A stretch of 40,527 nucleotides of DNA from Bacteroidales bacterium (GTDB lineage: Bacteria; Bacteroidota; Bacteroidia; Bacteroidales; UBA932): positions 1 through 40,527 of the forward strand of contig JAFZKT010000078.1 of the NCBI GenBank assembly GCA_017553545.1, read 5' to 3'. Below the pieces are notes generated by a model. The model worked only from the letters and a program-made list of their open reading frames with translations, was not told the DNA's origin and made no database searches. Shown here in pieces: positions 8,761-15,837 of this stretch; the stretch's first letter is position 1, and the number at the start of each line of letters is the position of its first letter. The position numbers and the translations under genes were made by a program.

Positions 8761-9419
8761 CGATTCCACGCCAAGGTGGCGTAGCAGTAGCGCCGGGTGT
8801 TTTTCCCCGGAATGAGGTCATAGTGGAAATGCTTCTCTTCGGAGTGTTTCCGTAAAGTATCCAGATCTCCGTAACCGGGCGCGGCCCATACCACACCCCG
8901 GTTGTAGGCGGTGGCCGCCAGGCGCACCTGCTCTTCTATCGGAAGCGTTTCCAGCCCATCCTGTGTCCATTCCCCGGCTTTGTTATAGGAGCCGTAAGTG
9001 GAATAGAGCAGCCGCAGGAAAACCCCCACATAGATATCCTGCCACTCCTCTTTCTGCAGCCGGGAAATGCGGATGCGGCGCGCGGTGGCGTTGTCGGCCG
9101 TGTCGAACCAGAGTTCATACTGCCGTGCCAGGCCGCTTCGCATCCACGCTTTCTCCAGCGCCTCCACGAAGGATGGTTTCATCTGGTACAGGCCGATGGA
9201 AAAGTCCGGTCCGCCCCCGGTGGTGATATAAGTGCCGTAATTGACGGCCGTCTCCAGCACGTCCTGCAGCCCGGAATAGCGCTCCGTTTCCGGATACACG
9301 ACGGCATCGGCCATCAGCGGATCCACGTCGAAGCTGCGCCAGACATCATAACGGTCAGCGCCCCCTTCCGAGGGCACTGACAGCAGAATCAAGGCCGATA
9401 TTAAAGCATGTAGGTGCAA
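8727..9419 (-). CDS. Secreted protein with possible lysozyme-like fold, unknown function
   Basis: I do not recognise this 230-residue protein with certainty. It starts with a hydrophobic segment (LHALISALILLSVPSEGG) that could be a short signal peptide. A segment FSIGLYQMKPSF around residues 74-85, preceded by acidic residues (VVYPETERYSG) and followed by LAATAYNRG, recalls lysozyme or lytic-transglycosylase proteins, where a catalytic Glu is followed by G(L/A)xQ. That is a weak resemblance only. The start appears to be TTG (9417-9419), lying inside the end of the upstream gene (19-base overlap), so translation is probably coupled. It is the third gene of the minus-strand set 12638-8727. Its 3' end overlaps the rhamnosidase gene by 34 bases tail to tail. 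Confidence 0.6.
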   Translation of the reverse strand: MHLHALISALILLSVPSEGGADRYDVWRSFDVDPLMADAVVYPETERYSGLQDVLETAVNYGTYITTGGGPDFSIGLYQMKPSFVEALEKAWMRSGLARQYELWFDTADNATARRIRISRLQKEEWQDIYVGVFLRLLYSTYGSYNKAGEWTQDGLETLPIEEQVRLAATAYNRGVVWAAPGYGDLDTLRKHSEEKHFHYDLIPGKNTRRYCYATLAWNRYRRISKVPAE

Positions 9420-11260
9420 AGAATCACCTGATACTTGGCGTCGTCATCGCTCGTCCGGGTAATGAGCCATTTGAGCAGGTTGCCGTCTTTCTTCCAGGCG
9501 GTAGGGAACACCTGGTCGCCTTCCGGCATCTGAAGATAACCGCCGTCGGCGTTGTAGAAGACCTTGCGCTGGCCGTCGGAGGAAGTCCAGGTGGTGCTCA
9601 CGGGCGCGCCGGCGTCCTTCTTCTTGCCATTGAGTTTCTTGAATTCGTCGTTCGTCACGGGGATCCAACTGCCGTTCACATAGTGCGTGACTACGCCGTC
9701 CTCATCCATCGAGTAGATGTGCTTTCCGGAGACGATGGCGTCGAAGTCCGCCTGTCCGAAGACGGAGAATTCCGGCCACCAGATGCCGTGCCCTGCGGGC
9801 AGGTTCACCTCATTGACAATCTCTTCCTTCCACATCGGGGGATAGTCCGAAGGGAACTCGCTGTAGGCATCGGCCAGGATGTCGCCGGCGATGATGACCA
9901 TATTCAGCGGCTCCCGGTAGAGGGCGCACTCCGGGATTACGCCGTCGGCAATGGCCTGGCGGTTCACCTTGATAATCTTCGGAAGGGCTTCCTTCTGGGC
10001 GTTGAAACGTTTCTGGACGTCGGCCACCCAAACCTTCGCGGCCCGTTCGCGGTAGCTCATGATGAGCTTGAGGGCCTGAAGGTACAGGGGATTATAGACG
10101 GAGGGATCCGTGGTCTTGTAAATTTTCTCCTTGATGGCCAGCACTTTCTTGCGCTCGCCGGCCGCGAAGGAATAATCCGCATCCTCTTTCACCTGCGGGA
10201 AGCAGGCGATGATGTTTTCCTCATACTGGCGCAGTTTGTTCTGCATTTCCATAATGGGGGCCATCTTCTTGTTCGCATTTTCCTGCACTTCCATCACGGC
10301 GCCCATGCTGCCCATCATGCTGCGGGATGCCTTCATATTGGCGTCGCGAAGCTCGCCTTGCAGTTTGTTCTGGAAAGCGGCGGCTTCCTTCTTGAAGGCA
10401 GGATCCCCAGCCGCCTGTGCTTTCTGATAGGCTTCGCTCTTCTTCTGCAGGGCGACGCTCTTCGGACTGGGCTTGTCCGGGTTCTTCTGGCTCATCTGCT
10501 CGCGGGCGGCGTCTTTCACTTCGGCGACGGTGACACCCATGTACTTGTTGATCCCGGCGGCGTTGCGGTCATAGACGGAGAACTGGGCCTGCAGCGTCTT
10601 GGCACTCATTTGGGCCATCAGCTCATCTTCGCTCATATTCTCGTATTTGGCTGCATCGGCCTCCATGGCGTTCACGTCCACTCCACCCAGCATGGCGGCG
10701 GCAATTTTGTCCGAAACGCGTTGCTGGTCCGCCTCGGAGGCATTTTCATCCTGGAGGATGGCCAGTTCCGCGTCCGTAAGGCCGAAGGCGCTCTTGAGGG
10801 CGTCGTTGACCTTGTTACGCCATAGTTCGGTTTCCTCTTTTTCGCAGGTGCTGTCCTGGTTCAGTTCTTCCGCCCGCAGCGTGACGGCCTTGAGGGCTTT
10901 GTAGTATTCTATCTGCTTGGATTCCACCGGGTTGATGAGGTCCGCGGCCGACGGAACGGCGGGGAATTCGTTCATCAGGGGGATGGGGAATTTGGCCGAT
11001 GACGGCGTCACGGGCCCGTCCCAGCCGAAGGTGCTGGCGCGCCGCTTGGGAAGCGCCTGCTCGCCGGTGACCACGGCGTTGGGGTCATCGCTGCGCACGG
11101 CCTCGTCATCCCCGACTTGTTCAGGGGTCTCCTCACTGATACCTATGGCGCTGCCCATGGCCTGGGCGGCTTGTTCCTTCAATCTGCCCAATAAACCCTG
11201 GGCATCCGCCTGGCTGCCTGCCAGCGCCAGAACGGATAATGCAATAAGAAATCTTTTCAT
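9401..11260 (-). CDS. Exported protein of unknown function (619 aa)
   Basis: No family is recognised. A clear signal peptide (MKRFLIALSVLALAGSQADA) is followed by QGLLGRLKEQAAQAMGSAIG, a segment resembling the one after the signal peptide of the gene just upstream (QSLLERLGEKAKSAAENN). Residues ~120-400 are rich in Ala, Glu, Lys and Gln, are probably helical with coiled-coil character, and hold many Met residues (for example SRSMMGSMGAVMEVQENANK). The C-terminal ~150 residues look beta-rich, with FGQADFDAIVSGKHIYSMDE and WTSSDGQRKVFYNADGGYLQ. It starts 1 base after the OmpA-domain gene ends, so both are cotranscribed, and it overlaps the following gene by 19 bases. The shared post-signal segment suggests the first two products act in the same envelope process. 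Confidence 0.8.
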   Translation of the reverse strand: MKRFLIALSVLALAGSQADAQGLLGRLKEQAAQAMGSAIGISEETPEQVGDDEAVRSDDPNAVVTGEQALPKRRASTFGWDGPVTPSSAKFPIPLMNEFPAVPSAADLINPVESKQIEYYKALKAVTLRAEELNQDSTCEKEETELWRNKVNDALKSAFGLTDAELAILQDENASEADQQRVSDKIAAAMLGGVDVNAMEADAAKYENMSEDELMAQMSAKTLQAQFSVYDRNAAGINKYMGVTVAEVKDAAREQMSQKNPDKPSPKSVALQKKSEAYQKAQAAGDPAFKKEAAAFQNKLQGELRDANMKASRSMMGSMGAVMEVQENANKKMAPIMEMQNKLRQYEENIIACFPQVKEDADYSFAAGERKKVLAIKEKIYKTTDPSVYNPLYLQALKLIMSYRERAAKVWVADVQKRFNAQKEALPKIIKVNRQAIADGVIPECALYREPLNMVIIAGDILADAYSEFPSDYPPMWKEEIVNEVNLPAGHGIWWPEFSVFGQADFDAIVSGKHIYSMDEDGVVTHYVNGSWIPVTNDEFKKLNGKKKDAGAPVSTTWTSSDGQRKVFYNADGGYLQMPEGDQVFPTAWKKDGNLLKWLITRTSDDDAKYQVILCTYML

Positions 11261-11261
11261 A

Positions 11262-12638
11262 CTACTTTTTTACAAATTCCACTCTGCGGTTCTTCGCGCG
11301 GCCTTCGTCGGTGGCGTTGCTGGCGATGGGGGCGTGCGAGCCCTTGCCCACGGGGGTGAGGCGGGCGGCGGCGATTCCCTGGTCCACCAGGGCGGCCACA
11401 ATGGCCTCCGCCCGTTTCTGGCTCAGCGGATCGTTCACTTTATCGCTGCCGGTGGCGTCGCAGTGACCCTGCACTTCGAATTCCAGCGCGGGATTCTCCT
11501 GCATCAGTTTGGCGATACGGTTGATCTCCACCATGGATTCCGGTTTAAGGTCGGCCTTGCCGGTCTCGAAGGTGATGGCATAGGTGATGATCTTACCGTC
11601 GTTCATCAGGCGGTCATACAGCGGAACGGCGCCCTTGGCGATGCGGACGTTGGTGATGATGCCATATTTGTAGTTGCCCTGATGGTGGAACCAGAAATGG
11701 GTGGGGACCTTGGTGTTGGGGATGTTGACCACACGCACGCCGTTGACATAACCCTTCAACGCACGTTTGTTGAAGGACCAGGCGAAGTGGTTCCAGCCTT
11801 CTTTTTGCGGGGAGTCCGCCGTGTCCATATGGAGTGCTTTCTCTCCGCGGACATTGTCCCCGCCATTGGGTTTCTCGAAATCCCAGGTAAGGTTGGAGCC
11901 CAGGTCGCCCGAGCGATACCAGTAGGTGCTCCATCCGGTATAACCGTTCCAACATTCAATATCCGGATTGCCCAAGCAGAATTCCAGGGTATGTTCACCG
12001 ATGTCTCCGGAGGAAACATCCGTATAAAGATCATATTCGATGGTGAAGACATCCGGCAGGAAATGGGTCGGGTCCTTCATCAGGGGCTTGACTTCCCCGT
12101 AACCGTCGTCCGTAAAGCAGATGCCTTTCCGGCCGTCCACTTCGCCTACTTCGGCGTAACCGTCCATCAGATCCCACTGGGACGGGAATTCGCCCATTTT
12201 CTCATTCTCGAACGTATCCTCGAAGATGATTTCATCACCGGGAACGAAGTCGCACTTGGCGTAACTGGTTGCAGTCTGCTTCTTGGGCTTTGCCGGTTGC
12301 GCACCGGGCTTCTTGGCGCCGCATTCGTCGCAGAAATTGCCGGTATTGCCTTCCTTGCCGCATTCCTCGCAGGTCCAGCCGGCCACTGCGGGTGCCGCCG
12401 CCTCTTCTTCAACCATTTCCACCGGGGCCTCTTCCTCTGCTTTTTTCGACTTTTTGTCTTTCTTCTTTCCCCACTTGCCGTCCAGGATGTTGTTCACACC
12501 CTGTTCCACTTTGCCGCTCAGATTGTTTTCCGCGGCGCTTTTGGCTTTTTCACCCAGCCGTTCTAAAAGGCTCTGGGCACTGGCCGTCCCGGCCATAAGA
12601 GCCAGAACAGCGATAATTGCAATGGTTCGTTTCATCAT
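11262..12638 (-). CDS. OmpA-domain envelope protein with N-terminal zinc ribbon
   Basis: The 458-residue protein has a signal peptide (cut near SAQ, residue 22), a helical start, a Lys/Glu-rich linker (KWGKKKDKKSKKAEEEAP), and a compact zinc ribbon at 88-110 with Cys90, Cys93, Cys103 and Cys106 (CEEC then CDEC). A middle part of about 200 residues looks like a beta-sandwich (FPSQWDLMDGYAEVG, WFHHQGNYKYGIITNVRIAK), possibly concanavalin-like. The C-terminal OmpA domain includes EVQGHCDATGSDKVNDPLSQ and GRAKNRRVEF and should bind peptidoglycan. A cysteine zinc ribbon in an exported protein is unusual because it must fold outside the reducing cytoplasm. The gene heads the 12638-8727 operon; a perfect 16-base palindrome lies just upstream. 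Start may be either of two adjacent ATGs. Confidence 0.85.
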   Translation of the reverse strand: MMKRTIAIIAVLALMAGTASAQSLLERLGEKAKSAAENNLSGKVEQGVNNILDGKWGKKKDKKSKKAEEEAPVEMVEEEAAAPAVAGWTCEECGKEGNTGNFCDECGAKKPGAQPAKPKKQTATSYAKCDFVPGDEIIFEDTFENEKMGEFPSQWDLMDGYAEVGEVDGRKGICFTDDGYGEVKPLMKDPTHFLPDVFTIEYDLYTDVSSGDIGEHTLEFCLGNPDIECWNGYTGWSTYWYRSGDLGSNLTWDFEKPNGGDNVRGEKALHMDTADSPQKEGWNHFAWSFNKRALKGYVNGVRVVNIPNTKVPTHFWFHHQGNYKYGIITNVRIAKGAVPLYDRLMNDGKIITYAITFETGKADLKPESMVEINRIAKLMQENPALEFEVQGHCDATGSDKVNDPLSQKRAEAIVAALVDQGIAAARLTPVGKGSHAPIASNATDEGRAKNRRVEFVKK

Positions 12639-12651
12639 TTTTTTCGTGGTT

Positions 12652-12667
12652 TACCTTACGTAAGGTA
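12652..12667. promoter_or_regulatory. Perfect 16-bp palindrome, possible operator
   Basis: TACCTTACGTAAGGTA is fully self-complementary. It lies in the 86-base gap between the divergent OmpA-domain operon and the phosphoesterase gene, 13 bases before the OmpA gene start and just downstream of a weak minus-strand -7-like box (AGTTTTTG, 12668-12675). This is where an operator or leader element of that operon would be. Confidence 0.45.
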
Positions 12668-12699
12668 CAAAAACTTCGTTTAAATACATAAATAATATG

Positions 12700-12707
12700 T
12701 ATTTTTG
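12700..12707 (+). promoter_or_regulatory. -7 box of the phosphoesterase gene
   Basis: TATTTTTG matches TAnnTTTG and ends 17 bases before the ATG at 12725. It overlaps the right arm of an AT-rich inverted repeat (AAATACAT at 12682-12689, ATGTATTT at 12697-12704). Confidence 0.55.
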
Positions 12708-12724
12708 TGCAAAAGATAGATAAA

Positions 12725-13885
12725 ATGAAACGTTTTCGCATTATTTTGCTGTGCCTGCTGGTTTCCCTGCCGGCCCTTGCAGCTTCTCCTTCCAATCTGA
12801 TTTACGGTCCATGGGTGAGCAACGTCTCCGAGACGGGCTTCACCGTGCTCTGGGTGACGGAAAAACCCTCGCTGGACTTTGTGGTCGTGGCTCCCGATGA
12901 CGGATCGGCCTTTGAGAAACAGAACCGTCCGAAGTATTATCAGGAGGCCTATGGAAGGCGGGTGAGCGGGCGTTTCCACAGTGTCCGTATCGACGGCCTG
13001 GAACCCGGGACCAGCTACCGCTACCGCGTGGTGGGGCAGGTGATCAAGGACGACAGCAGCCCCTACCGCATCTCCTACGGACCCACGCGGCAGATTTCAC
13101 CCAAGCAGGACGCCAGCGTGCGCACCCTGTCCTCATCGGCCGCCGTCTGCCGTTTTTCGGTGCTGAACGACATCCATTACAATGACGCCCGCTATATGGC
13201 GCTGGCTTCGGGAATCGATGTGCCGGCCACGGACTTTCTCATCCTGAACGGAGACATCGTCTCCTATTGCCAGGAAATTGATACGGTAGCCAAACACTGC
13301 ATTGTCCCCATTGCCGCCCAGGCCGCCCGTCTGCCGCTCATCTATGCCCGCGGCAACCACGAGGGCCGCGGCCGGGACTTTGACAAATTCTACGGCCTGT
13401 TCCCCACTTCCACCGGCGAATTCTGGTACAGCTTCCGGCAGGGCCCGGCGGCTTTCATCGTGCTGGACGCCGGCGAGGACAAGCCGGACAGCAGCCACGA
13501 ATACGCAGGCCAGGCCGACTATGACCCTTGGCGTCTGCGCCAGACCGAGTGGCTGAAAGAGGCCGTGAAGGATCCCGCGTTCGCGTCGGCCCCCGTGAAA
13601 ATCTGCATCATGCATGTTCCCACGGTGAAATTCAGGGACAGCTGGTATTCAGAGGTGTGGATTACGGAAAACTGGACGCCCATCCTGGAAGAGGCCGGAA
13701 TAGACCTCATGCTCAGCGCCCATCACCACAAATGGATCTGCAGTCCCGCCGGGGCCGACGGCAAGGCTTATCCCGTGCTGGTGAACAGCAACCTGGAGCG
13801 GATGGACGTTGAGGTGACACTCGGCAATATCTTCGTGAAGACCTACGACGAAGCCGGGGCCCTGGTTCATCAGTGGGAGAAATAG
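12725..13885 (+). CDS. Secreted metallophosphoesterase with N-terminal purple-acid-phosphatase-like domain
   Basis: The 386-residue product (signal peptide to about LAA at residue 20) has an N-terminal fibronectin-like domain of the purple acid phosphatase type (WVSNVSETGFTVLWVTE, IDGLEPGTSYRYRVVG) and a calcineurin-like phosphoesterase domain. The metal motifs are all visible in order: LNDIHY (Asp, His), LNGDIVS, RGNHEG, IMHVP and SAHHHKW. It should hydrolyse phosphomonoesters or diesters in the periplasm; the substrate is unknown. The ATG at 12725 is favoured over an upstream GTG at 12707 because the GTG lies inside the promoter box and the ATG starts a normal signal peptide. It stands alone, with its stop 1 base from the convergent M23 gene. 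Confidence 0.9.
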   Translation: MKRFRIILLCLLVSLPALAASPSNLIYGPWVSNVSETGFTVLWVTEKPSLDFVVVAPDDGSAFEKQNRPKYYQEAYGRRVSGRFHSVRIDGLEPGTSYRYRVVGQVIKDDSSPYRISYGPTRQISPKQDASVRTLSSSAAVCRFSVLNDIHYNDARYMALASGIDVPATDFLILNGDIVSYCQEIDTVAKHCIVPIAAQAARLPLIYARGNHEGRGRDFDKFYGLFPTSTGEFWYSFRQGPAAFIVLDAGEDKPDSSHEYAGQADYDPWRLRQTEWLKEAVKDPAFASAPVKICIMHVPTVKFRDSWYSEVWITENWTPILEEAGIDLMLSAHHHKWICSPAGADGKAYPVLVNSNLERMDVEVTLGNIFVKTYDEAGALVHQWEK

Positions 13886-13886
13886 C

Positions 13887-14753
13887 CTAGTCCATGGACT
13901 GCTCCGTACGCCCCGACAGGAAAAGCATCCTGGCGTATTCTTCGGGCGTGACGGAAGCGAAGAAGTAGTTCACGGGGTTGCAGAACCGGCCGTCGTGGAG
14001 AACTTCGAAGTGCAGGTGCGGGGACGGGAGAGAGGGTGACGTGCCCACGGTGCCAATCCGCTGTCCCTGTTTCACGCGGCTTCCCTGTTCCACCAGCACA
14101 TCCCCCAGCAGGCAGTAGCGTGTGACGTAACCGTTGCCGTGATTGATTTCCACGGTGTTTCCGAAACCCTTCCGGGACATATTTACACTGGTGACGGTAC
14201 CCCGTGCCGCCGCAAGGACGTCGGACCCTTCCGGCGCAATCATGTCCAGTCCGTTGTGCTGGACGGACAGCTTATAGACGGGATTGTATTTGAGCCCTAC
14301 CGAAGCGCCCGTCTGCACATAGGAGTAGTCGTGCAGGGGCAGTGACAGGGGCGGAATGCTGTCCTTGCTGCGGGCGGCGAGGGCGAATACTTCCTCGAAG
14401 GCGGCGTCTATCCCGCGGGCCTTCTCCATCAGGCGGGCCGATGAAACAGCGTCCCCTTTTTCCGGATGGGCGCCGTCGTCGGCCGAGGGGACATCGGCCT
14501 TGAAAAGACACCGGTAGATGTCATTGTCCTTGACCTGGAGGTTTGCAATGACGTCCTCGATGAGGGCGGTCTTTTCCACCATGGCATTATAGCGTTCCTC
14601 GTAGAGACGGTTTTCTTTCTGAAGCCGTTTTTCCTCCGGAGTGGAGAAGACCAGCGAGAAAAGAATGTAGAACAGCACGGCCGCCGAGACCGAAAGGGCC
14701 ACGTAGCGGAAAATCCACATCAGGATGCGGTATATGAGGCTGTCTTTTTTCAT
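13887..14753 (-). CDS. Membrane-anchored M23 (LytM) peptidase-like protein lacking the YxHL histidine
   Basis: The 288-residue protein has a short cytoplasmic start, one membrane helix (about 15-37), a coiled-coil-like stretch (38-80) and a C-terminal LytM domain (about 150-275). The zinc ligands of M23 peptidases are kept: His166 and Asp170 in HNGLD, and His248 in HLHFE together with His246. The second conserved His, normally in a (R)YAHL motif, is replaced: the segment reads RYCLLG with Leu215. In LytM-type enzymes this His helps catalysis, so peptidoglycan cleavage may be weak or absent and the protein may act as a partner or regulator (inference). It overlaps the upstream M23 gene by 4 bases (ATGA type), so the two are made together. 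Confidence 0.85.
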   Translation of the reverse strand: MKKDSLIYRILMWIFRYVALSVSAAVLFYILFSLVFSTPEEKRLQKENRLYEERYNAMVEKTALIEDVIANLQVKDNDIYRCLFKADVPSADDGAHPEKGDAVSSARLMEKARGIDAAFEEVFALAARSKDSIPPLSLPLHDYSYVQTGASVGLKYNPVYKLSVQHNGLDMIAPEGSDVLAAARGTVTSVNMSRKGFGNTVEINHGNGYVTRYCLLGDVLVEQGSRVKQGQRIGTVGTSPSLPSPHLHFEVLHDGRFCNPVNYFFASVTPEEYARMLFLSGRTEQSMD

Positions 14754-15688
14754 TTCTCGGGTTTGCGGACCAGGGTGAAATAGTCTTCCGGCGAAAGACT
14801 CATGTCAAAGTAGTGCGCCGGATTCACGAAATCCTTGCGATATAGCACTTCGTAGTGCAGGTGCGGGCCGGAGGAGCGACCGGAATTGCCGGATGCGCCG
14901 ATACAGTCTCCGCGGTTGACTTTCTGCCCCTGTACAACATCGATTCGGGACAGATGGGCGTAGCGGGTCTGATAACCGAAACCATGGTCCAGGATGACGT
15001 TCAGGCCGTAGCCCTTCTGGGGGTCCGCCTCCACTTTGGCCACTACGCCGTCGCCGGTTGCGTAAACGGGATTCCCGGGGTGGCAGGCGAGGTCCATCCC
15101 GGTGTGCATCTTGCTGTAACCGCCGAAAGGGTCCGACCGGTAGCCGAAGGGGCTGGAGAAGTGATAGGTGCCGGGTTCCGTGCTGATGGGCGGAATGGCG
15201 GGGATGTGGGCGGCCCGGTCACCGGCCGTCCGCTGCAGATGCTCCACCTCATCGAAGGATTCCGACTGGATGCTCACCCGTTTTTCCAGCACGTCCACCC
15301 GCCGGACGATGTCCAGTACGCCGGTTCCCAGCAGTTCGTCGTAACGGTTCTCTCCGCCCAGGCCTGCCAGGCGTACGCCCTGCGGCACCTCGTCCATGCC
15401 GTAAACGGACCGGTAAATCCGGTCATCCCGCTCTTCCAGCTGGGCCAGCTGGTCTTCACAGCGGTCCAGCTGACGGCCGATTTCGTCGAAACGTTCACGC
15501 CAGACGATGTTGCGGGATTTCAAAAGATTGGTTTTCGGCGGTGTTCCGCCCATCACAGGGACATAATAGACCATGTAGAGGATAAACAGCGCCAGCCCCG
15601 TTCCAAAGATGAGACTCATTTCCCACCAGGGGGCCCTGCGGGTCTCCCGGATTTCAATGTCCTGAACTGCGTGTTTCTCCTCTTTCAT
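14750..15688 (-). CDS. Membrane-anchored M23 (LytM) peptidoglycan endopeptidase
   Basis: This 312-residue protein resembles its downstream neighbour but has a full active site: HTGMD (His195, Asp199), RYAHLS (His245) and HLHYE (His276, His278). It has a short cytoplasmic segment, one membrane helix at about 24-46, a coiled-coil linker (about 60-150) and the LytM domain near 172-295, preceded by the usual FSSPFGYRSDPF loop. It should cut peptide cross-links in the periplasmic murein. The pair of M23 genes is divergent from the lipoprotein-ABC-permease operon starting at 15838. A near-copy of its promoter and parts of its 5' coding sequence recur at 19735-19785 and 22129-22160, which points to a past duplication. 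Confidence 0.92.
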   Translation of the reverse strand: MKEEKHAVQDIEIRETRRAPWWEMSLIFGTGLALFILYMVYYVPVMGGTPPKTNLLKSRNIVWRERFDEIGRQLDRCEDQLAQLEERDDRIYRSVYGMDEVPQGVRLAGLGGENRYDELLGTGVLDIVRRVDVLEKRVSIQSESFDEVEHLQRTAGDRAAHIPAIPPISTEPGTYHFSSPFGYRSDPFGGYSKMHTGMDLACHPGNPVYATGDGVVAKVEADPQKGYGLNVILDHGFGYQTRYAHLSRIDVVQGQKVNRGDCIGASGNSGRSSGPHLHYEVLYRKDFVNPAHYFDMSLSPEDYFTLVRKPEK

Positions 15689-15730
15689 TATTTATGGCAG
15701 GTCACGTTCCCTTGTGCAGGGTGTTTTCCG

Positions 15731-15762
15731 CAATATTAGCAATTATTTGCCTAACATACAAA
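15731..15762 (-). promoter_or_regulatory. Promoter of the M23 pair (TTTG - 20 bp - TAATATTG)
   Basis: On the minus strand TTTG (15759-15762) is followed after exactly 20 bases by TAATATTG (15731-15738), one mismatch from TAnnTTTG. The start codon is 42 bases downstream. The same promoter with the same spacing occurs in front of the WG-repeat gene at 22129-22160, nearly base for base. Confidence 0.65.
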
Positions 15763-15806
15763 TCCACGGCCGGTTCCTCCGGATTGGATTATTACAGAAA
15801 ATAACC

Positions 15807-15814
15807 TATATTTG
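15807..15814 (+). promoter_or_regulatory. -7 box of the lipoprotein-ABC operon
   Basis: TATATTTG matches TAnnTTTG and ends 23 bases before the ATG at 15838. ATTG at 15783-15786 sits 20 bases upstream, a partial match to the TTTG element. Confidence 0.6.
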
Positions 15815-15837
15815 TGGACGTTATTAATAAAACTGCT

